From positions 124,001 to 188,000 of the forward strand of contig NZ_VFIY01000006.1 in assembly GCF_006385175.1 (NCBI RefSeq): a stretch of 64,000 nt of DNA, given 5' to 3'. Positions 51,371 to 60,940 of this stretch are shown one piece after another. The position numbers and the translations under genes were made by a program. Source of the DNA: Emcibacter nanhaiensis. GTDB lineage: Bacteria; Pseudomonadota; Alphaproteobacteria; Sphingomonadales; Emcibacteraceae. Positions within the stretch are counted from its first letter, which is position 1. Every line of letters begins with the position of its first letter. The notes beneath the pieces are model-generated. The model worked only from the letters and a program-made list of their open reading frames with translations. It searched no databases and was not told the DNA's origin.

Positions 51371-52150
51371 ATGACGACCATTCCCCCCTATGTGCCGGGC
51401 CACAATCTGCTGGAAGGCAAAAACGTACTGGTGACTGCCGCGGCGGGCACCGGGATCGGCTTTGCCGCCGCCAAGAAGGCGATCGAGGAAGGCGCGCGCC
51501 TGTTCATCAGCGACATTCACGAGGGCCGCCTGCAAAAAGCCGTGGAAACCATTGAAGCGGAAACCGGCCAGCGCCCGGGTAGCAAACTCTGTAATGTGAC
51601 ACAGGAAGAGGAGGTCCAGGGTCTGATTGAGGCCGCCGTGGCCGAGATGGGCCATGTGGACGTGCTGATCAATAATGCCGGGCTCGGCGGCTCAGCACCG
51701 CTGGTCGACATGAGTGACGACCAGTGGAACATGGTGCTGGATGTGACCCTCAACGGCACCTTTCGCATGACCCGGGCCATGCTGCGCCATATGTACGGGC
51801 GGGGCAGTGGCGCCATTATCAACAACGCTTCCGTTCTCGGCTGGCGGGCGCAGAAGGAGCAGGCCCACTATGCCGCGGCCAAGGCCGGTGTCATGGCGCT
51901 CACCCGGTGCAGCGCAGTGGAAGCGGCGGAACATGGCGTGCGCATCAATGCGGTGGCACCGTCCATTGCCATGCATGCCTTTCTCAGCAAGGTGACTACT
52001 GACGAGCTTCTCGCGCAACTGACCGAGCGCGAAGCTTTCGGCCGGGCGGCGGAAGTGTGGGAAGTGGCCAACGTGATGATGTTCCTCGCCAGCGACTATT
52101 CCAGCTATATGACCGGCGAAGTGCTTTCCGTGTCCAGCCAGCACGCCTGA
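51371..52150 (+). CDS. ipdF: Short-chain dehydrogenase, IpdF-like
   Basis: 259 aa, GGAGAGAG upstream. HNLLEGKNVLVTAAAGTGIGFAAAKKA has the TAAAGTGIG cofactor loop typical of IpdF; catalytic YAAAKAGV. IpdF oxidises the 5-hydroxyl of the HIP-derived CoA thioester. The pair fadE30-ipdF is conserved in mycobacteria. Confidence 0.87.
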   Translation: MTTIPPYVPGHNLLEGKNVLVTAAAGTGIGFAAAKKAIEEGARLFISDIHEGRLQKAVETIEAETGQRPGSKLCNVTQEEEVQGLIEAAVAEMGHVDVLINNAGLGGSAPLVDMSDDQWNMVLDVTLNGTFRMTRAMLRHMYGRGSGAIINNASVLGWRAQKEQAHYAAAKAGVMALTRCSAVEAAEHGVRINAVAPSIAMHAFLSKVTTDELLAQLTEREAFGRAAEVWEVANVMMFLASDYSSYMTGEVLSVSSQHA

Positions 52151-52160
52151 GGAGGAGATC

Positions 52161-52619
52161 ATGACACGCGTTTTCAAGAGCCCTCACGAGCTGGCCGGCG
52201 CGGTCGGTGAAACTCTGGGTGCCAGCGACAGCCTGGTCATAGACCAAGACCGTATAAATATGTTTGCCGACGCCACCGGCGATCACCAGTGGATCCATGT
52301 GGATCCGGCACGGGCCAAGGACGGGCCGTTTGGCTGCACCATCGCTCACGGTTTCCTGACCCTGTCGCTGGTCAACATGTTCCTGCCCCAGATCGTCGAA
52401 GTGCAGGGCATTTCCATGGGCGTCAACTATGGCTGCGACCGGGTGCGTTTTCCGGCACCGGTCAAGGTCGGCTCCAGCGTGCGCGGGGTTGGCGAGCTGA
52501 TCGCGGTCGAGGAAGTGAAGGGCGGTGTCCAGGCCACGATCCGGGTGACGGTGGAAATCGAGGGCGAGGACCGGCCCGCCTGTGTGGTCGATACCATCAG
52601 CCGCTTTTATCCGGGGTAG
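52161..52619 (+). CDS. MaoC-like (R)-specific enoyl-CoA hydratase
   Basis: 152 aa hot-dog fold protein, GAGGAG upstream. Hydratase block FADATGDHQWIHVDPARAKDGPFG, with the catalytic Asp/His, and HGFLTLSLVNMF. Hydrates an enoyl-CoA in the steroid pathway; single domain, so it probably acts as a dimer. Confidence 0.88.
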   Translation: MTRVFKSPHELAGAVGETLGASDSLVIDQDRINMFADATGDHQWIHVDPARAKDGPFGCTIAHGFLTLSLVNMFLPQIVEVQGISMGVNYGCDRVRFPAPVKVGSSVRGVGELIAVEEVKGGVQATIRVTVEIEGEDRPACVVDTISRFYPG

Positions 52620-52623
52620 GGCT

Positions 52624-53010
52624 ATGTCGGACATCATCGAAGTCGCAGAACAACGCAGCAAAGTTGTCGAGGCCTATATCCAGGCCTTTGAAGACCGGAA
52701 TGCGGAGGCTGTCATGGCGCTCTATGCCGACGAGGCAACCGTTGAAGACCCCTATGGTACGGAGCCGATAAAGGGCCGGGACGCGATTTATGCCTTTTAT
52801 CAGAAGGCCATGGACCTCAACGCCCGGCTTTCCCTGGACGGCCCGGTGCGGGTCGCCGGAGATATTGCCGCCTTTCCGTTCACTGTGCGTGTCACTGTTG
52901 ATGGGAAACGGCAACAGCTTGAGGTCATCGACACTTTCCGCTTTGACCGGCAAGGAAAAATCATTGAAATGCGGGCCTTCTGGGGGCCGCTGAATAGCCA
53001 GGAAATATAA
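52624..53010 (+). CDS. ksi: Steroid delta5-3-ketosteroid isomerase
   Basis: 128 aa from ATG 52624. The sequence tracks Comamonas testosteroni KSI along its whole length ([32 protein letters not shown]). The catalytic residues are all kept at a constant offset of four: Tyr18, Asp42 and Asp103 for Tyr14, Asp38 and Asp99. It moves the delta5 double bond of 3-oxosteroids to delta4. It is the single most diagnostic steroid gene in the operon. Confidence 0.9.
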   Translation: MSDIIEVAEQRSKVVEAYIQAFEDRNAEAVMALYADEATVEDPYGTEPIKGRDAIYAFYQKAMDLNARLSLDGPVRVAGDIAAFPFTVRVTVDGKRQQLEVIDTFRFDRQGKIIEMRAFWGPLNSQEI

Positions 53011-53020
53011 GGAAATATCT

Positions 53021-54202
53021 ATGAGAGAAGCCGTCATCGTATCAACTGCCCGGACCCCGATCGGCAAGGCCTACCGCGGCGCCTATAACGATACCGAGGC
53101 CCCGGCGCTGACCGGCCATGTGGTGCGCGAAGCGGTGCGCCGGGCCGGGCTTGAGGGGCACGAGGTAGAGGACTGCATTATTGGCGCCGCCGCCCAGCAG
53201 GGCACCCAGGCCTATAACCTTGGCCGCTTGACAGCGGCAACGGCGGGTCTGCCCAATACAGTGGCGGGCATGACCCTGGACCGGCAATGCTCCAGCGGCA
53301 TGATGGCCATTGCCACGGCAGCCAAGCAAGTAATCCACGATGACATGCCCATTGTGGTTGCCGGCGGAGTGGAAAGCATTTCCCTGGTGCAGAACAAGCA
53401 CAAGAATACCTACCGGTCCGTGTCCAAAGCTGTGCTGGAGAGTAGCCCGCATATGTATATGCCGATGATCGAGACCGCCGAAGTGGTGGCCAAGCGTTAT
53501 GGCATCGACCGGGAGGCGCAGGACGCCTACAGCTTCCAGTCCCAGCAGCGCACCGCCGCGGCCCAGGAGGCGGGCAAGTTCGATGACGAGATCATACCGC
53601 TCACCACCAGCATGATTGTAGTGGACAGGGAAACCAAGGAGACTTCCACACAAGAAGTAACGCTGGAAAAGGACGAGGGTAACCGGCCGTCGACGACACT
53701 CGACAGTCTGGCGGGCCTCAATCCGGTGATGGACGGCGGCTGCATTACCGCCGGCAATGCGAGCCAGCTGTCCGACGGGGCTTCCGCCGCCGTGGTGATG
53801 GAAGCGACGCTGGCTGAACAGCGCGGGCTTGAGCCGCTCGGCGCCTATCGCGGTATTGCCGTAGCCGGGGTCAGCCCTGACGAAATGGGCATCGGCCCCG
53901 TCTATGCGGTGCCGAAACTGCTCGAGCGTCACGGTCTCGAGATGGACGACATTGGCCTGTGGGAACTGAATGAGGCCTTTGCCGTACAGGTGCTTTACTG
54001 CCGGGACCAGCTCGGCATCCCCGACGAGATTCTCAATGTGAATGGCGGGGCTATTTCCGTCGGCCATCCCTTTGGCATGTCCGGGGCGAGGATGGTTGGG
54101 CACAGCCTGATTGAGGGCAAGCGCCGCGGCGCCAAATATGTGGTGGTGACCATGTGTGTCGGCGGCGGCATGGGCGCAGCAGGCTTGTTTGAAGTCTACT
54201 GA
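53021..54202 (+). CDS. Acetyl-CoA acetyltransferase-type thiolase
   Basis: 393 aa. Catalytic Cys90 ([13 protein letters not shown]), [10 protein letters not shown] His and a C-terminal Cys in [14 protein letters not shown]. Last gene of the long plus-strand operon. A second thiolase beside FadA6 suggests either side-chain beta-oxidation or final acetoacetyl/propionyl-CoA release; which cannot be told. Confidence 0.88.
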   Translation: MREAVIVSTARTPIGKAYRGAYNDTEAPALTGHVVREAVRRAGLEGHEVEDCIIGAAAQQGTQAYNLGRLTAATAGLPNTVAGMTLDRQCSSGMMAIATAAKQVIHDDMPIVVAGGVESISLVQNKHKNTYRSVSKAVLESSPHMYMPMIETAEVVAKRYGIDREAQDAYSFQSQQRTAAAQEAGKFDDEIIPLTTSMIVVDRETKETSTQEVTLEKDEGNRPSTTLDSLAGLNPVMDGGCITAGNASQLSDGASAAVVMEATLAEQRGLEPLGAYRGIAVAGVSPDEMGIGPVYAVPKLLERHGLEMDDIGLWELNEAFAVQVLYCRDQLGIPDEILNVNGGAISVGHPFGMSGARMVGHSLIEGKRRGAKYVVVTMCVGGGMGAAGLFEVY

Positions 54203-54219
54203 TTTTTCTCAAAAGAAAA

Positions 54220-54241
54220 CCACCGGCCCGGAAGCCGGTGG
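54220..54241 (-). terminator. Terminator between convergent operons
   Basis: CCACCGGC (54220-54227) pairs with GCCGGTGG (54234-54241). On the minus strand it is followed by TTTTCTTTT, so it is a good terminator for the Rieske operon and a weaker one for the plus-strand operon. Confidence 0.85.
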
Positions 54242-54268
54242 TGCACAGTTACAGGGGGCTGCCTGAAA

Positions 54269-55240
54269 TCAGGCGGCCCCTTCGACGAAGAACTGGCTGT
54301 ACCATTTGCGCAGATCCATGATCGGACCGTCACCATCGCACAGGCGGATGGTTTTGAGGTGGATCTTGTTGTCCCAGATCGGCTTGTCTTCCTCAAACTG
54401 TTTGATGACCTCCTGGATAAAGGCTTTGGAAACGCCTGCCTTGAAGGTTTCGGCATCTTCTTTCTTCTGCCAGAAGGAAAAGCGCACGTGCACCTTGTCC
54501 CGGGCGATGGGGGTGAGGCTCGAGAGCAGGAAAGTATCGGCAATGCCGCTGAAGCGATTCCAGGCCTCGCCCGGTCCGCGGTTGAAATTCTCAATCTTGC
54601 CCGGTACCACGCCCTTGGGGGTCTGCATTGGGGCGTCGATAAAACCACTGCGCATAGGGCCGTCCACCTTGATGTCCCAGTCGGTGGGGAACTCGCTGGT
54701 GCCGTGGACATATTTGAAATGGGCGACATCGGCGGCGTTCTCCGCCATGTCCAGCGGGTGAGTATTGACGATCCATTCCTTGCGGCCGAATTCCGCCCAT
54801 TCGCTGCTGGTGGTTTCCTCATGGGGTGTCATATCCCACATCGGGGCAGCATCTTCCGGATGGTACCACATCCACACCATGCCGTTGACTTCGGCGGTGG
54901 GCCAGACTTTCATGCAGGGCTTTCTGACCTGGGGCGGGATCTTTTTGGCATAGGGGATATTCACCACCTTGCCGTCACCGTCATATTCCCAGGCATGGAA
55001 CGGGCAGGCCAGATTGTTGCCGATCACCTTGCCGCCGCCGAGATGGGCGCCCATATGTTCGCAATAGGCGTCGAGCGCCCGCGGCGCGCCATCCTCGCCC
55101 CGGAACAGGACAACATCCTGATCAAAATAGGTCAGCGAATGCACGCCATTGGGGCCCAGTTCCTCGCTGTAACAGACCCCGAACCAGCCATAGGGCATGG
55201 GATTGGGAAATCTGATTCCATCTAATGGTCTTTTTGCCAT
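54269..55240 (-). CDS. Rieske non-haem iron oxygenase, second oxygenase of the island
   Basis: 323 aa, GGAGAAG upstream. Rieske ligands Cys60-x-His62 and Cys79-x2-His82; iron site Asp171-x2-His174-x4-His179 (ADVAHFKYVHG). Shorter than KshA of Rhodococcus but with the same order. Diverged from the 25775 protein, so the two probably hydroxylate different positions or substrates. Last gene of a three-gene minus-strand operon. Confidence 0.86.
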   Translation of the reverse strand: MAKRPLDGIRFPNPMPYGWFGVCYSEELGPNGVHSLTYFDQDVVLFRGEDGAPRALDAYCEHMGAHLGGGKVIGNNLACPFHAWEYDGDGKVVNIPYAKKIPPQVRKPCMKVWPTAEVNGMVWMWYHPEDAAPMWDMTPHEETTSSEWAEFGRKEWIVNTHPLDMAENAADVAHFKYVHGTSEFPTDWDIKVDGPMRSGFIDAPMQTPKGVVPGKIENFNRGPGEAWNRFSGIADTFLLSSLTPIARDKVHVRFSFWQKKEDAETFKAGVSKAFIQEVIKQFEEDKPIWDNKIHLKTIRLCDGDGPIMDLRKWYSQFFVEGAA

Positions 55241-55270
55241 GTCTCTTCTCCAGTCTCTCTACCAGTCTCT

Positions 55271-56137
55271 TTAATTGTCCAGTTTGAATACCCTGAGCGC
55301 ATTTTCGCGCAGGAATTTGGGCCACACCTCGTCCTTGAACGGCACCTCGGGCATGTCGCGGAAAATCCGGTCCAGCGACAGGCCCATGGGGAAATAGCCC
55401 GCATACATGATCTTGTCCGCACCCCGGCTGTTGGCGTAATCGATGATCGCCCTGGGATAGTGTTTCGGGGCGAAGGCGCTGGTCGAATAGTAAAGGTTGG
55501 GGTATTTCAGCATCAGCTTGACCGCCAGCTCTTCCCAGGGTTCGCCGCCGTGGCGCATGACGAATTTCAGTTCCGGGAAAAACCAGCAGACCTCGTCAAT
55601 CAGCTCCACCTTCTGCGGCTCCATGGGCAGGCGCGGGCCGGGCACGCCGACACAGCAGACGAAGGGGATATCCAGGTCCACACAGGCAGCGTAGATCGGA
55701 TACCATTTCTTGTCGTTGATCGGCACCTGGGGACACATGCCGGACGGAAACGCGGTTACCGCCTTGATATCATACTCTTTCTTCAGCCGCCGGATGTTGC
55801 GCACTTCTTCCATGCCCAGGTTGGGATTGGGGCTGTAGTCGAAAAAGAACCGGTCCTTGTGATGCTTGAAGGCATGCTGGATTTCCGGCTGCTCCTCGAC
55901 CAGGCCGACCATGGCCCGCTCGATATTGTGTTTGTCCATCTGGGCGATGGTATAGGCGACAAAATCTTCCTGCTGGCCGGTCTGGGGAATGTCCTTGAAC
56001 ATATACTGTGCCGGCATTTCAAACATCTTGCGGCTTTCCTCGTCCAGGATCAGCGGCTTGATGAAATCATACCAGCCGGAGCGGTCTTCGCTCGCCGGAA
56101 TGCCCATCATCAGGTCGATTATCTTGATGTCTTGCAT
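55271..56137 (-). CDS. Amidohydrolase-2-family protein lacking the N-terminal HxH
   Basis: 288 aa. TIM-barrel blocks DYSPNPNLGMEEVRNIRRL, CVDLDIPFVCCVG, MRHGGEPWEELAVKLMLKYPNLYYSTSAF and DKIMYAGYFPMG follow the ACMSD/amidohydrolase-2 group. The usual HxH metal motif after the first strand is replaced by DLMMG, and the C-terminal metal Asp is not evident (MYAGYFP). It may be a lyase/hydratase with altered metal use, or a scaffold. Between a CoA ligase and a Rieske oxygenase in one operon. Confidence 0.75.
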   Translation of the reverse strand: MQDIKIIDLMMGIPASEDRSGWYDFIKPLILDEESRKMFEMPAQYMFKDIPQTGQQEDFVAYTIAQMDKHNIERAMVGLVEEQPEIQHAFKHHKDRFFFDYSPNPNLGMEEVRNIRRLKKEYDIKAVTAFPSGMCPQVPINDKKWYPIYAACVDLDIPFVCCVGVPGPRLPMEPQKVELIDEVCWFFPELKFVMRHGGEPWEELAVKLMLKYPNLYYSTSAFAPKHYPRAIIDYANSRGADKIMYAGYFPMGLSLDRIFRDMPEVPFKDEVWPKFLRENALRVFKLDN

Positions 56138-56150
56138 GGCTCTTCCTGTC

Positions 56151-57833
56151 CTAAAGGCCCAGCTGTTTCAGCAGGTCCGGTTTGATGATTTTACCCAGCG
56201 CCGTGCGCGGGAATGGCTGATCGGTAAAAATGACCTGCTTAGGCACCTTGAAATGGGCCAGGTGGGCGGCAACATAGTCCTGAACGTCGCTTTCGCTGAG
56301 CGAACTTCCTGGTGAGGGGATGATGGCGACGGCGGGAATTTCGCCGAGCCTGTCGTCCGGCAGGCCGAAGGCAGCCACTTCGCGGATCTGGTCATGTTCC
56401 TGCAGCAGGTGCTCCAGCTCGGCGCAGGAAATATTTTCGCCGCCGCTCAGCACCATGTCCTTGATGCGGCCGGTGATAAAGATGAAGCCTTCCTTATCCA
56501 CATAGCCGAAGTCGCCGGAATGCAGCCAGCCATCCTGCATCATCGCAGCAGTGGCCTCTGGATCATCCCAGTAGCCGTCAAAGGCGGCCGCACTCCTGAT
56601 CAGGATTTCCCCGCATTCGCCGGTCGGTAGGTTGTGTCCCTGGTCGTCAATGACCCGGATCTGGACACTGGGCAGGATCCGTCCTGCGGACAGGGCCCGG
56701 TTCAGGTAATCATCGCCGGTGTTGGTGGCGATGGTGCCGCCAACTTCGGTCATACCATAGCCGGTGCCGAGCACGGTGCGGGGAAAGGCGGCCTGCAGGC
56801 GCGCCACCCCATCCGGGGTTTCCGGGGCGCCGCCGATACCAAGGGCCACCAGGCTGTCCAGATTGTGGTTGTTGCGGTCGGGATGATGCAGCACATCCCA
56901 CATCATGGCCGGCACGCCGGACAGGGAGGTGATGCCTTCTTTTTCCACCAGCGACAGGACCTCGCCCACATCCCATTTGGGCACCATGATGATCCGTCCA
57001 CCGATCTGCAGGTTCATCAGGAAGACGGCGTGGGACGCGGCCACATGGAACAGGGGGAAGGCCAGCAGGGCCGTAGGCTGGAAATCCATAGTGGGGTCCG
57101 GTGTGATCCCGGCTTTGAGCATTTTCTGGTAAATGGCGCCGCCGACCATATAGCCGCTGAAGGCAAGATTTTTCAGGGACTGGGCGATGGCGCCATGCCG
57201 GAACAGGGCGCCGCGGGCGTTGCCGGTGGTGCCTGAGGTAAACATGATCAGCGCCGGATCATCAGTAGACGGGCAAGGGGTCGGCCAGTTGTCTCCGTCT
57301 TCCACCTCTTTCAGAAGTGTGTGATAGCCAGGATAGCCGGCAACTTGGTCTTGATCGGTGCCGCCGACAATTAAATCGCATTTGACCGGGCCTTCGCCGA
57401 GCAGCCGGTCAAGACGGCGCGGATCAATGAACACCAGTTTCGGGCTGACGTGGTTGAGCGCCTGTTGCAGTTCCTCGCCGCGGCCCCAGCTGTTAACCGC
57501 CACGGCAATGGCGCCAAGCCCGGTCACGGCCGCAAAGGCGGTCAGCCACTGCGGGTTATTCTGCATGATGATAGCAACCCGGTCGCCGGGGCTGACAGCA
57601 TATCTTTCCTGCAGGAGGTGGGCGAGCTCCCTCACTTCGCCGAAAAATTCACCGTAGCTGTAACGCTTGCCCTCAAAGACAAGGAAGGGGCGGTCGCCGT
57701 AGGCGGCAGCATGATCATAGAGATGCCGCAGGCTGGGCCAGACTTTTTTGAAAGCCGGGCCGCTATAGCCATCCTGTTCAATTCGGGTGATTTCATAATC
57801 CCCGCCGGGGCCGAAGATATCCGGCTCACTCAT
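56151..57833 (-). CDS. Acyl-CoA synthetase, steroid side-chain or fatty-acid type
   Basis: 560 aa. ATP loop MFTSGTTGNARGALF, GTGYGMTEVGG, hinge HSGDFGYVDKEGFIFITGRIKDM and terminal lysine FPRTALGKIIKP. First gene of the minus-strand operon whose promoter region carries the 28-bp element. Different subgroup from the FadD3-like enzyme. Activation of a carboxylated steroid side chain (bile-acid-like) is a fair inference. Confidence 0.86.
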   Translation of the reverse strand: MSEPDIFGPGGDYEITRIEQDGYSGPAFKKVWPSLRHLYDHAAAYGDRPFLVFEGKRYSYGEFFGEVRELAHLLQERYAVSPGDRVAIIMQNNPQWLTAFAAVTGLGAIAVAVNSWGRGEELQQALNHVSPKLVFIDPRRLDRLLGEGPVKCDLIVGGTDQDQVAGYPGYHTLLKEVEDGDNWPTPCPSTDDPALIMFTSGTTGNARGALFRHGAIAQSLKNLAFSGYMVGGAIYQKMLKAGITPDPTMDFQPTALLAFPLFHVAASHAVFLMNLQIGGRIIMVPKWDVGEVLSLVEKEGITSLSGVPAMMWDVLHHPDRNNHNLDSLVALGIGGAPETPDGVARLQAAFPRTVLGTGYGMTEVGGTIATNTGDDYLNRALSAGRILPSVQIRVIDDQGHNLPTGECGEILIRSAAAFDGYWDDPEATAAMMQDGWLHSGDFGYVDKEGFIFITGRIKDMVLSGGENISCAELEHLLQEHDQIREVAAFGLPDDRLGEIPAVAIIPSPGSSLSESDVQDYVAAHLAHFKVPKQVIFTDQPFPRTALGKIIKPDLLKQLGL

Positions 57834-57891
57834 GCGATTGCCTCCCTGGGTCGCTGTTGTTTAAACTGTGACCCTGCCTGTAGCAGGATTG

Positions 57892-57996
57892 TTTTACGCA
57901 ATCTTATAGGTGTTAGGGGTGATTATCAATAAAAAAACAAAAAATAAGTCATTAAAATACTTAAAAACGTAATTATAATTGAAAAATATTACGCAA
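57892..57996. promoter_or_regulatory. 28-bp element, copy 6 (CoA ligase / OYE divergent promoter)
   Basis: ACGTAA (57967-57972), 16 bp, then TTACGC (57989-57994), preceded by AAATACTTAAAA. An extra half-site TTACGC lies at 57894-57899. It lies between divergent operons. Confidence 0.7.
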
Positions 57997-58055
57997 CTTG
58001 ATAATAAGGTGCCATATGGAAGACAAGACGGCGGATATCACGGGAGGATCGGGTC

Positions 58056-59267
58056 GTGGAAATTTTTGAAAGCTGGACCTTGGCCGGCAAGACATTGCGC
58101 AATCGTATTATTAAAACCGCCACGTTCGAGGGTATGTGCCCCGGCGGCAAAGTGACTGACCGCCTGATAGAATTTCATCGCCGCCATGCCGAGGGCGGGG
58201 TGGCGATCTCAACCGTGGCTTACGGCGCCGTGTCCCGCGATGCGCGCACCTTTAATGACCAGATTGTCCTGGAAGAGGAGAATTTCGACGATCTTTGTCG
58301 TCTGACGGCGGCGATTCGTAACGAGGGGGCCATTGCTTCGATCCAGCTGGCCCATGCCGGTGGTTTTACCCAGGCCTCGGGGCGCTCAAGCTGGGTCTCC
58401 AAGGGGCCGAGCGGCGGGCTCAATACCTATGGCATGATGTCCGGTTATCCGATTGCCGTGCCCATGTCTTATGCGGACATGGACCGTACAGTTGAAGACT
58501 ATGGCCGGGCCGCGGCACTGGCCAAGCGGGCCGGGTTCGAGGCGCTGGAAATTCACATGGGGCACGGCTATATGATTTCCCAGTTCCTCAGCCCCGCCAC
58601 CAACAAGCGCAAGGATGAATATGGCGGCAGTCTGGAGAACCGGCTGCGCCTGCCGTTGCGGATTGTGAAGGCGGTACGGGACGCGGTGGGCGAGGATTTC
58701 CCGCTGCTGGCCAAAACCAACTTGTCCGACGGTTTCAAGACCGGTCTGCAGATCGACGAGGCGGTGGAGATCGCCCGGGCGCTGGAGGCGGCCGGGATCA
58801 ATGCCCTGGTCATGTCCGGCGGCTTTGTTTCCAAAACGCCCATGTATCTGTTCCGGGGCGACAGCCCGCTTGCGGAAATGGTGGCGGCGGAGAAGAACCT
58901 TATCCGCAAATGGATGCTGAAGCTGGGCGGGGCGCAGGTGTTCCGGCCCATGAAATTCGAGGAAAATTATTTCCGCGACCAGGCGCTGAAAGTGAGGGCG
59001 GCGGTGGACATGCCGCTGGTGCTGCTGGGCGGTGTGCGCACCAGGGAGAATATGGAAGAGGCGCTCGGCGACGGTTTCCAGGCCGTGGCCATGGGCCGGC
59101 CATTGCTGCATAATCCGGACCTGCCCAACCAGATCAAATCCGGCATGGTGGGCAACGGCTACTGCACCAACTGTAATCTTTGTGTCGGCAAGATGGATAC
59201 GCCTGAGGGAGTCCATTGCGTGCTGACCGGGGAGCCGATGGGTATTCAGGTGACGCCTGCGGCGTGA
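58056..59267 (+). CDS. Old-yellow-enzyme-family NADH:flavin oxidoreductase
   Basis: 403 aa from GTG 58056, with GGGAGG upstream. FMN TIM barrel with IKTATFEGMCPGGKVTD, IQLAHAGG, and the catalytic HMGHGYMISQFLSPATNKRKDEYGGSLENR. The C-terminus has a Cys cluster (YCTNCNLCVG) like the iron-sulphur site of 2,4-dienoyl-CoA reductases, but the FAD/NAD domain of those enzymes is missing. Reduction of a steroid enone is plausible. Its 3' end overlaps the convergent FAD gene by 22 bp. Confidence 0.86.
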   Translation: MEIFESWTLAGKTLRNRIIKTATFEGMCPGGKVTDRLIEFHRRHAEGGVAISTVAYGAVSRDARTFNDQIVLEEENFDDLCRLTAAIRNEGAIASIQLAHAGGFTQASGRSSWVSKGPSGGLNTYGMMSGYPIAVPMSYADMDRTVEDYGRAAALAKRAGFEALEIHMGHGYMISQFLSPATNKRKDEYGGSLENRLRLPLRIVKAVRDAVGEDFPLLAKTNLSDGFKTGLQIDEAVEIARALEAAGINALVMSGGFVSKTPMYLFRGDSPLAEMVAAEKNLIRKWMLKLGGAQVFRPMKFEENYFRDQALKVRAAVDMPLVLLGGVRTRENMEEALGDGFQAVAMGRPLLHNPDLPNQIKSGMVGNGYCTNCNLCVGKMDTPEGVHCVLTGEPMGIQVTPAA

Positions 59268-60901
59268 GCCCCGGCGCGACGGCCGGAAAAGACGCAGTCG
59301 GCGACGGACAATCCGCTCACATAGGCATTTGAGGCAATACCGACGGCCGTGCGACCGGCCGCGTAAAGACCTTTGATCTCGGTGCCGTCTTCTCGCAGCA
59401 CCTCACCGGTCTCCTCGTTAACCTGGAGGCCGCCCAGCGTCAGGGTCGGGCAGGGCAGCACCTTGTTGTCCAGCGACACGTCAATGGCATAATAGGGCCC
59501 CTTGCTCATATCCTGCATATCCGTGACCGGTTTGCCGAAGTCATCCTCCTTCTCGCCCCGGACGGTGGCATTGTAGTTTTCCAGGGTCTCGCGCACTGTG
59601 GCCGGATCCATGCCGACCTTCACCGCCAGCTCCTCGATGGTTTTTCCCTTGTTCGCCTTGAACATCATACTGATGAAGGCGGGAATATACTGGAAGGCCC
59701 GGGCCCGCCACGGCAGGATCTGTCTCAGTGCCCGCCATTTCAATGTGCTGTTGATGATCAGGGTCGTCCGCCCGTCGGCCCTGAGGCACATGGCGTCGCC
59801 GATGGCGGCCCCATAGAGGGTCTCATCCACATATCGCGCCCCTTGATCATTGACAATCATACCGGTGGCCCAGGCATGGGGCGGGTTGATGAAGCGCCAG
59901 GCGGTAATGCGGTCCATGTTTCCGGTTGCCCCACCAACCGACTGGCCGAGCGCAATGCCGCTGCCATTGCAGCCCGAGGTGCCGAGCGCCAGTCCTTTCA
60001 GGTAACGGGGGGCATGGGCCCTCACCATGTCCCGGTTCATGACAAAACCGCCACTGCTCAGGATCACGCCCTTGCGGGCCTGCAGGAACAGGGGCTGGGC
60101 GTGACTGTCAGCGATGGCCTCGGCCTTGCGTCGGTATTTTGCCGCAAGACCAGGGGCATAAAGGTGCCAGTTGTCGGCGCGTCGGGAATATTTGATATAG
60201 TCTTTTTCAGCTTTGCTGTTTGCCGGAAGTTTCCGAATCTCCACACCAATGACCTGTCCGTCCCGCTCCTGTATCAATCTCACCGCCTCCGCTTGCAGGT
60301 AGGGTGTAACGCCGCGGGCAAGGGCGCTATCGCGTAATGGTGCGTAGAAATCCGGATGACCGGTGGCCCGAAGGCGAAACCCGCCATAGGCGATGTGGCC
60401 GCGCGGCGCGGGTCGGGCGAGTTTGGCGTAGCGGGGATTGAGTTCCGATCCGGAATGGTAAAGGTGGATGCCGCTTGGCGGGTAGGAGGTCTTTTTCAGG
60501 GTGCAGCTGGATTTGAACCTAACGCCATGTTTTTCAAGCCATCTGATACTGTCGGCGCTGCCGTCGCAAAAGCGCTGGAGTGTTGGGTCGCCGACAATGC
60601 CGCTGGTTTCCGCCTTCAGGTACTTGAACATATCTTCCGGGGTGTCTTCCACTCCGGCTTCCTGCTGGATATGCGTGCCGCCGCCGGCATAAATCACATT
60701 GCCGCAGATGGCGGTGGCGCCGCCGCCGGAAAAGCGGTCGACAATGGCCACGTCCGCCCCCTGGTCCCGGGCCTCCAGGGCGGCGGTCACACCGGCGCCA
60801 CCGAAGCCGACAATGAGGACATCGTGGGTCTGGTCCCATTTGAGATCCGCCGGACTGCGCAATTTCAGGGGCTCATTTATGCGGTCATGGGTATATTTCA
60901 T
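59246..60901 (-). CDS. FAD-dependent ketosteroid dehydrogenase / fumarate-reductase-family enzyme
   Basis: 551 aa. FAD site HDVLIVGFGGAGVTAALEARDQG, DRFSGGGATAICGN, and a C-terminal YAAGRTAVGIASNAYVSGLSVADCVFSGRRAG. Related to KstD and 3-oxo-5-alpha-steroid 4-dehydrogenases but without the KstD SYPGAG loop. Delta4 rather than delta1 activity is therefore possible. Divergent from SDR genes across copy 7 of the 28-bp element. Confidence 0.84.
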   Translation of the reverse strand: MKYTHDRINEPLKLRSPADLKWDQTHDVLIVGFGGAGVTAALEARDQGADVAIVDRFSGGGATAICGNVIYAGGGTHIQQEAGVEDTPEDMFKYLKAETSGIVGDPTLQRFCDGSADSIRWLEKHGVRFKSSCTLKKTSYPPSGIHLYHSGSELNPRYAKLARPAPRGHIAYGGFRLRATGHPDFYAPLRDSALARGVTPYLQAEAVRLIQERDGQVIGVEIRKLPANSKAEKDYIKYSRRADNWHLYAPGLAAKYRRKAEAIADSHAQPLFLQARKGVILSSGGFVMNRDMVRAHAPRYLKGLALGTSGCNGSGIALGQSVGGATGNMDRITAWRFINPPHAWATGMIVNDQGARYVDETLYGAAIGDAMCLRADGRTTLIINSTLKWRALRQILPWRARAFQYIPAFISMMFKANKGKTIEELAVKVGMDPATVRETLENYNATVRGEKEDDFGKPVTDMQDMSKGPYYAIDVSLDNKVLPCPTLTLGGLQVNEETGEVLREDGTEIKGLYAAGRTAVGIASNAYVSGLSVADCVFSGRRAGAHAAGVT

Positions 60902-60940
60902 CTTAATACTGCCTGAAAAATCAAAATAACTCCCATGAAA

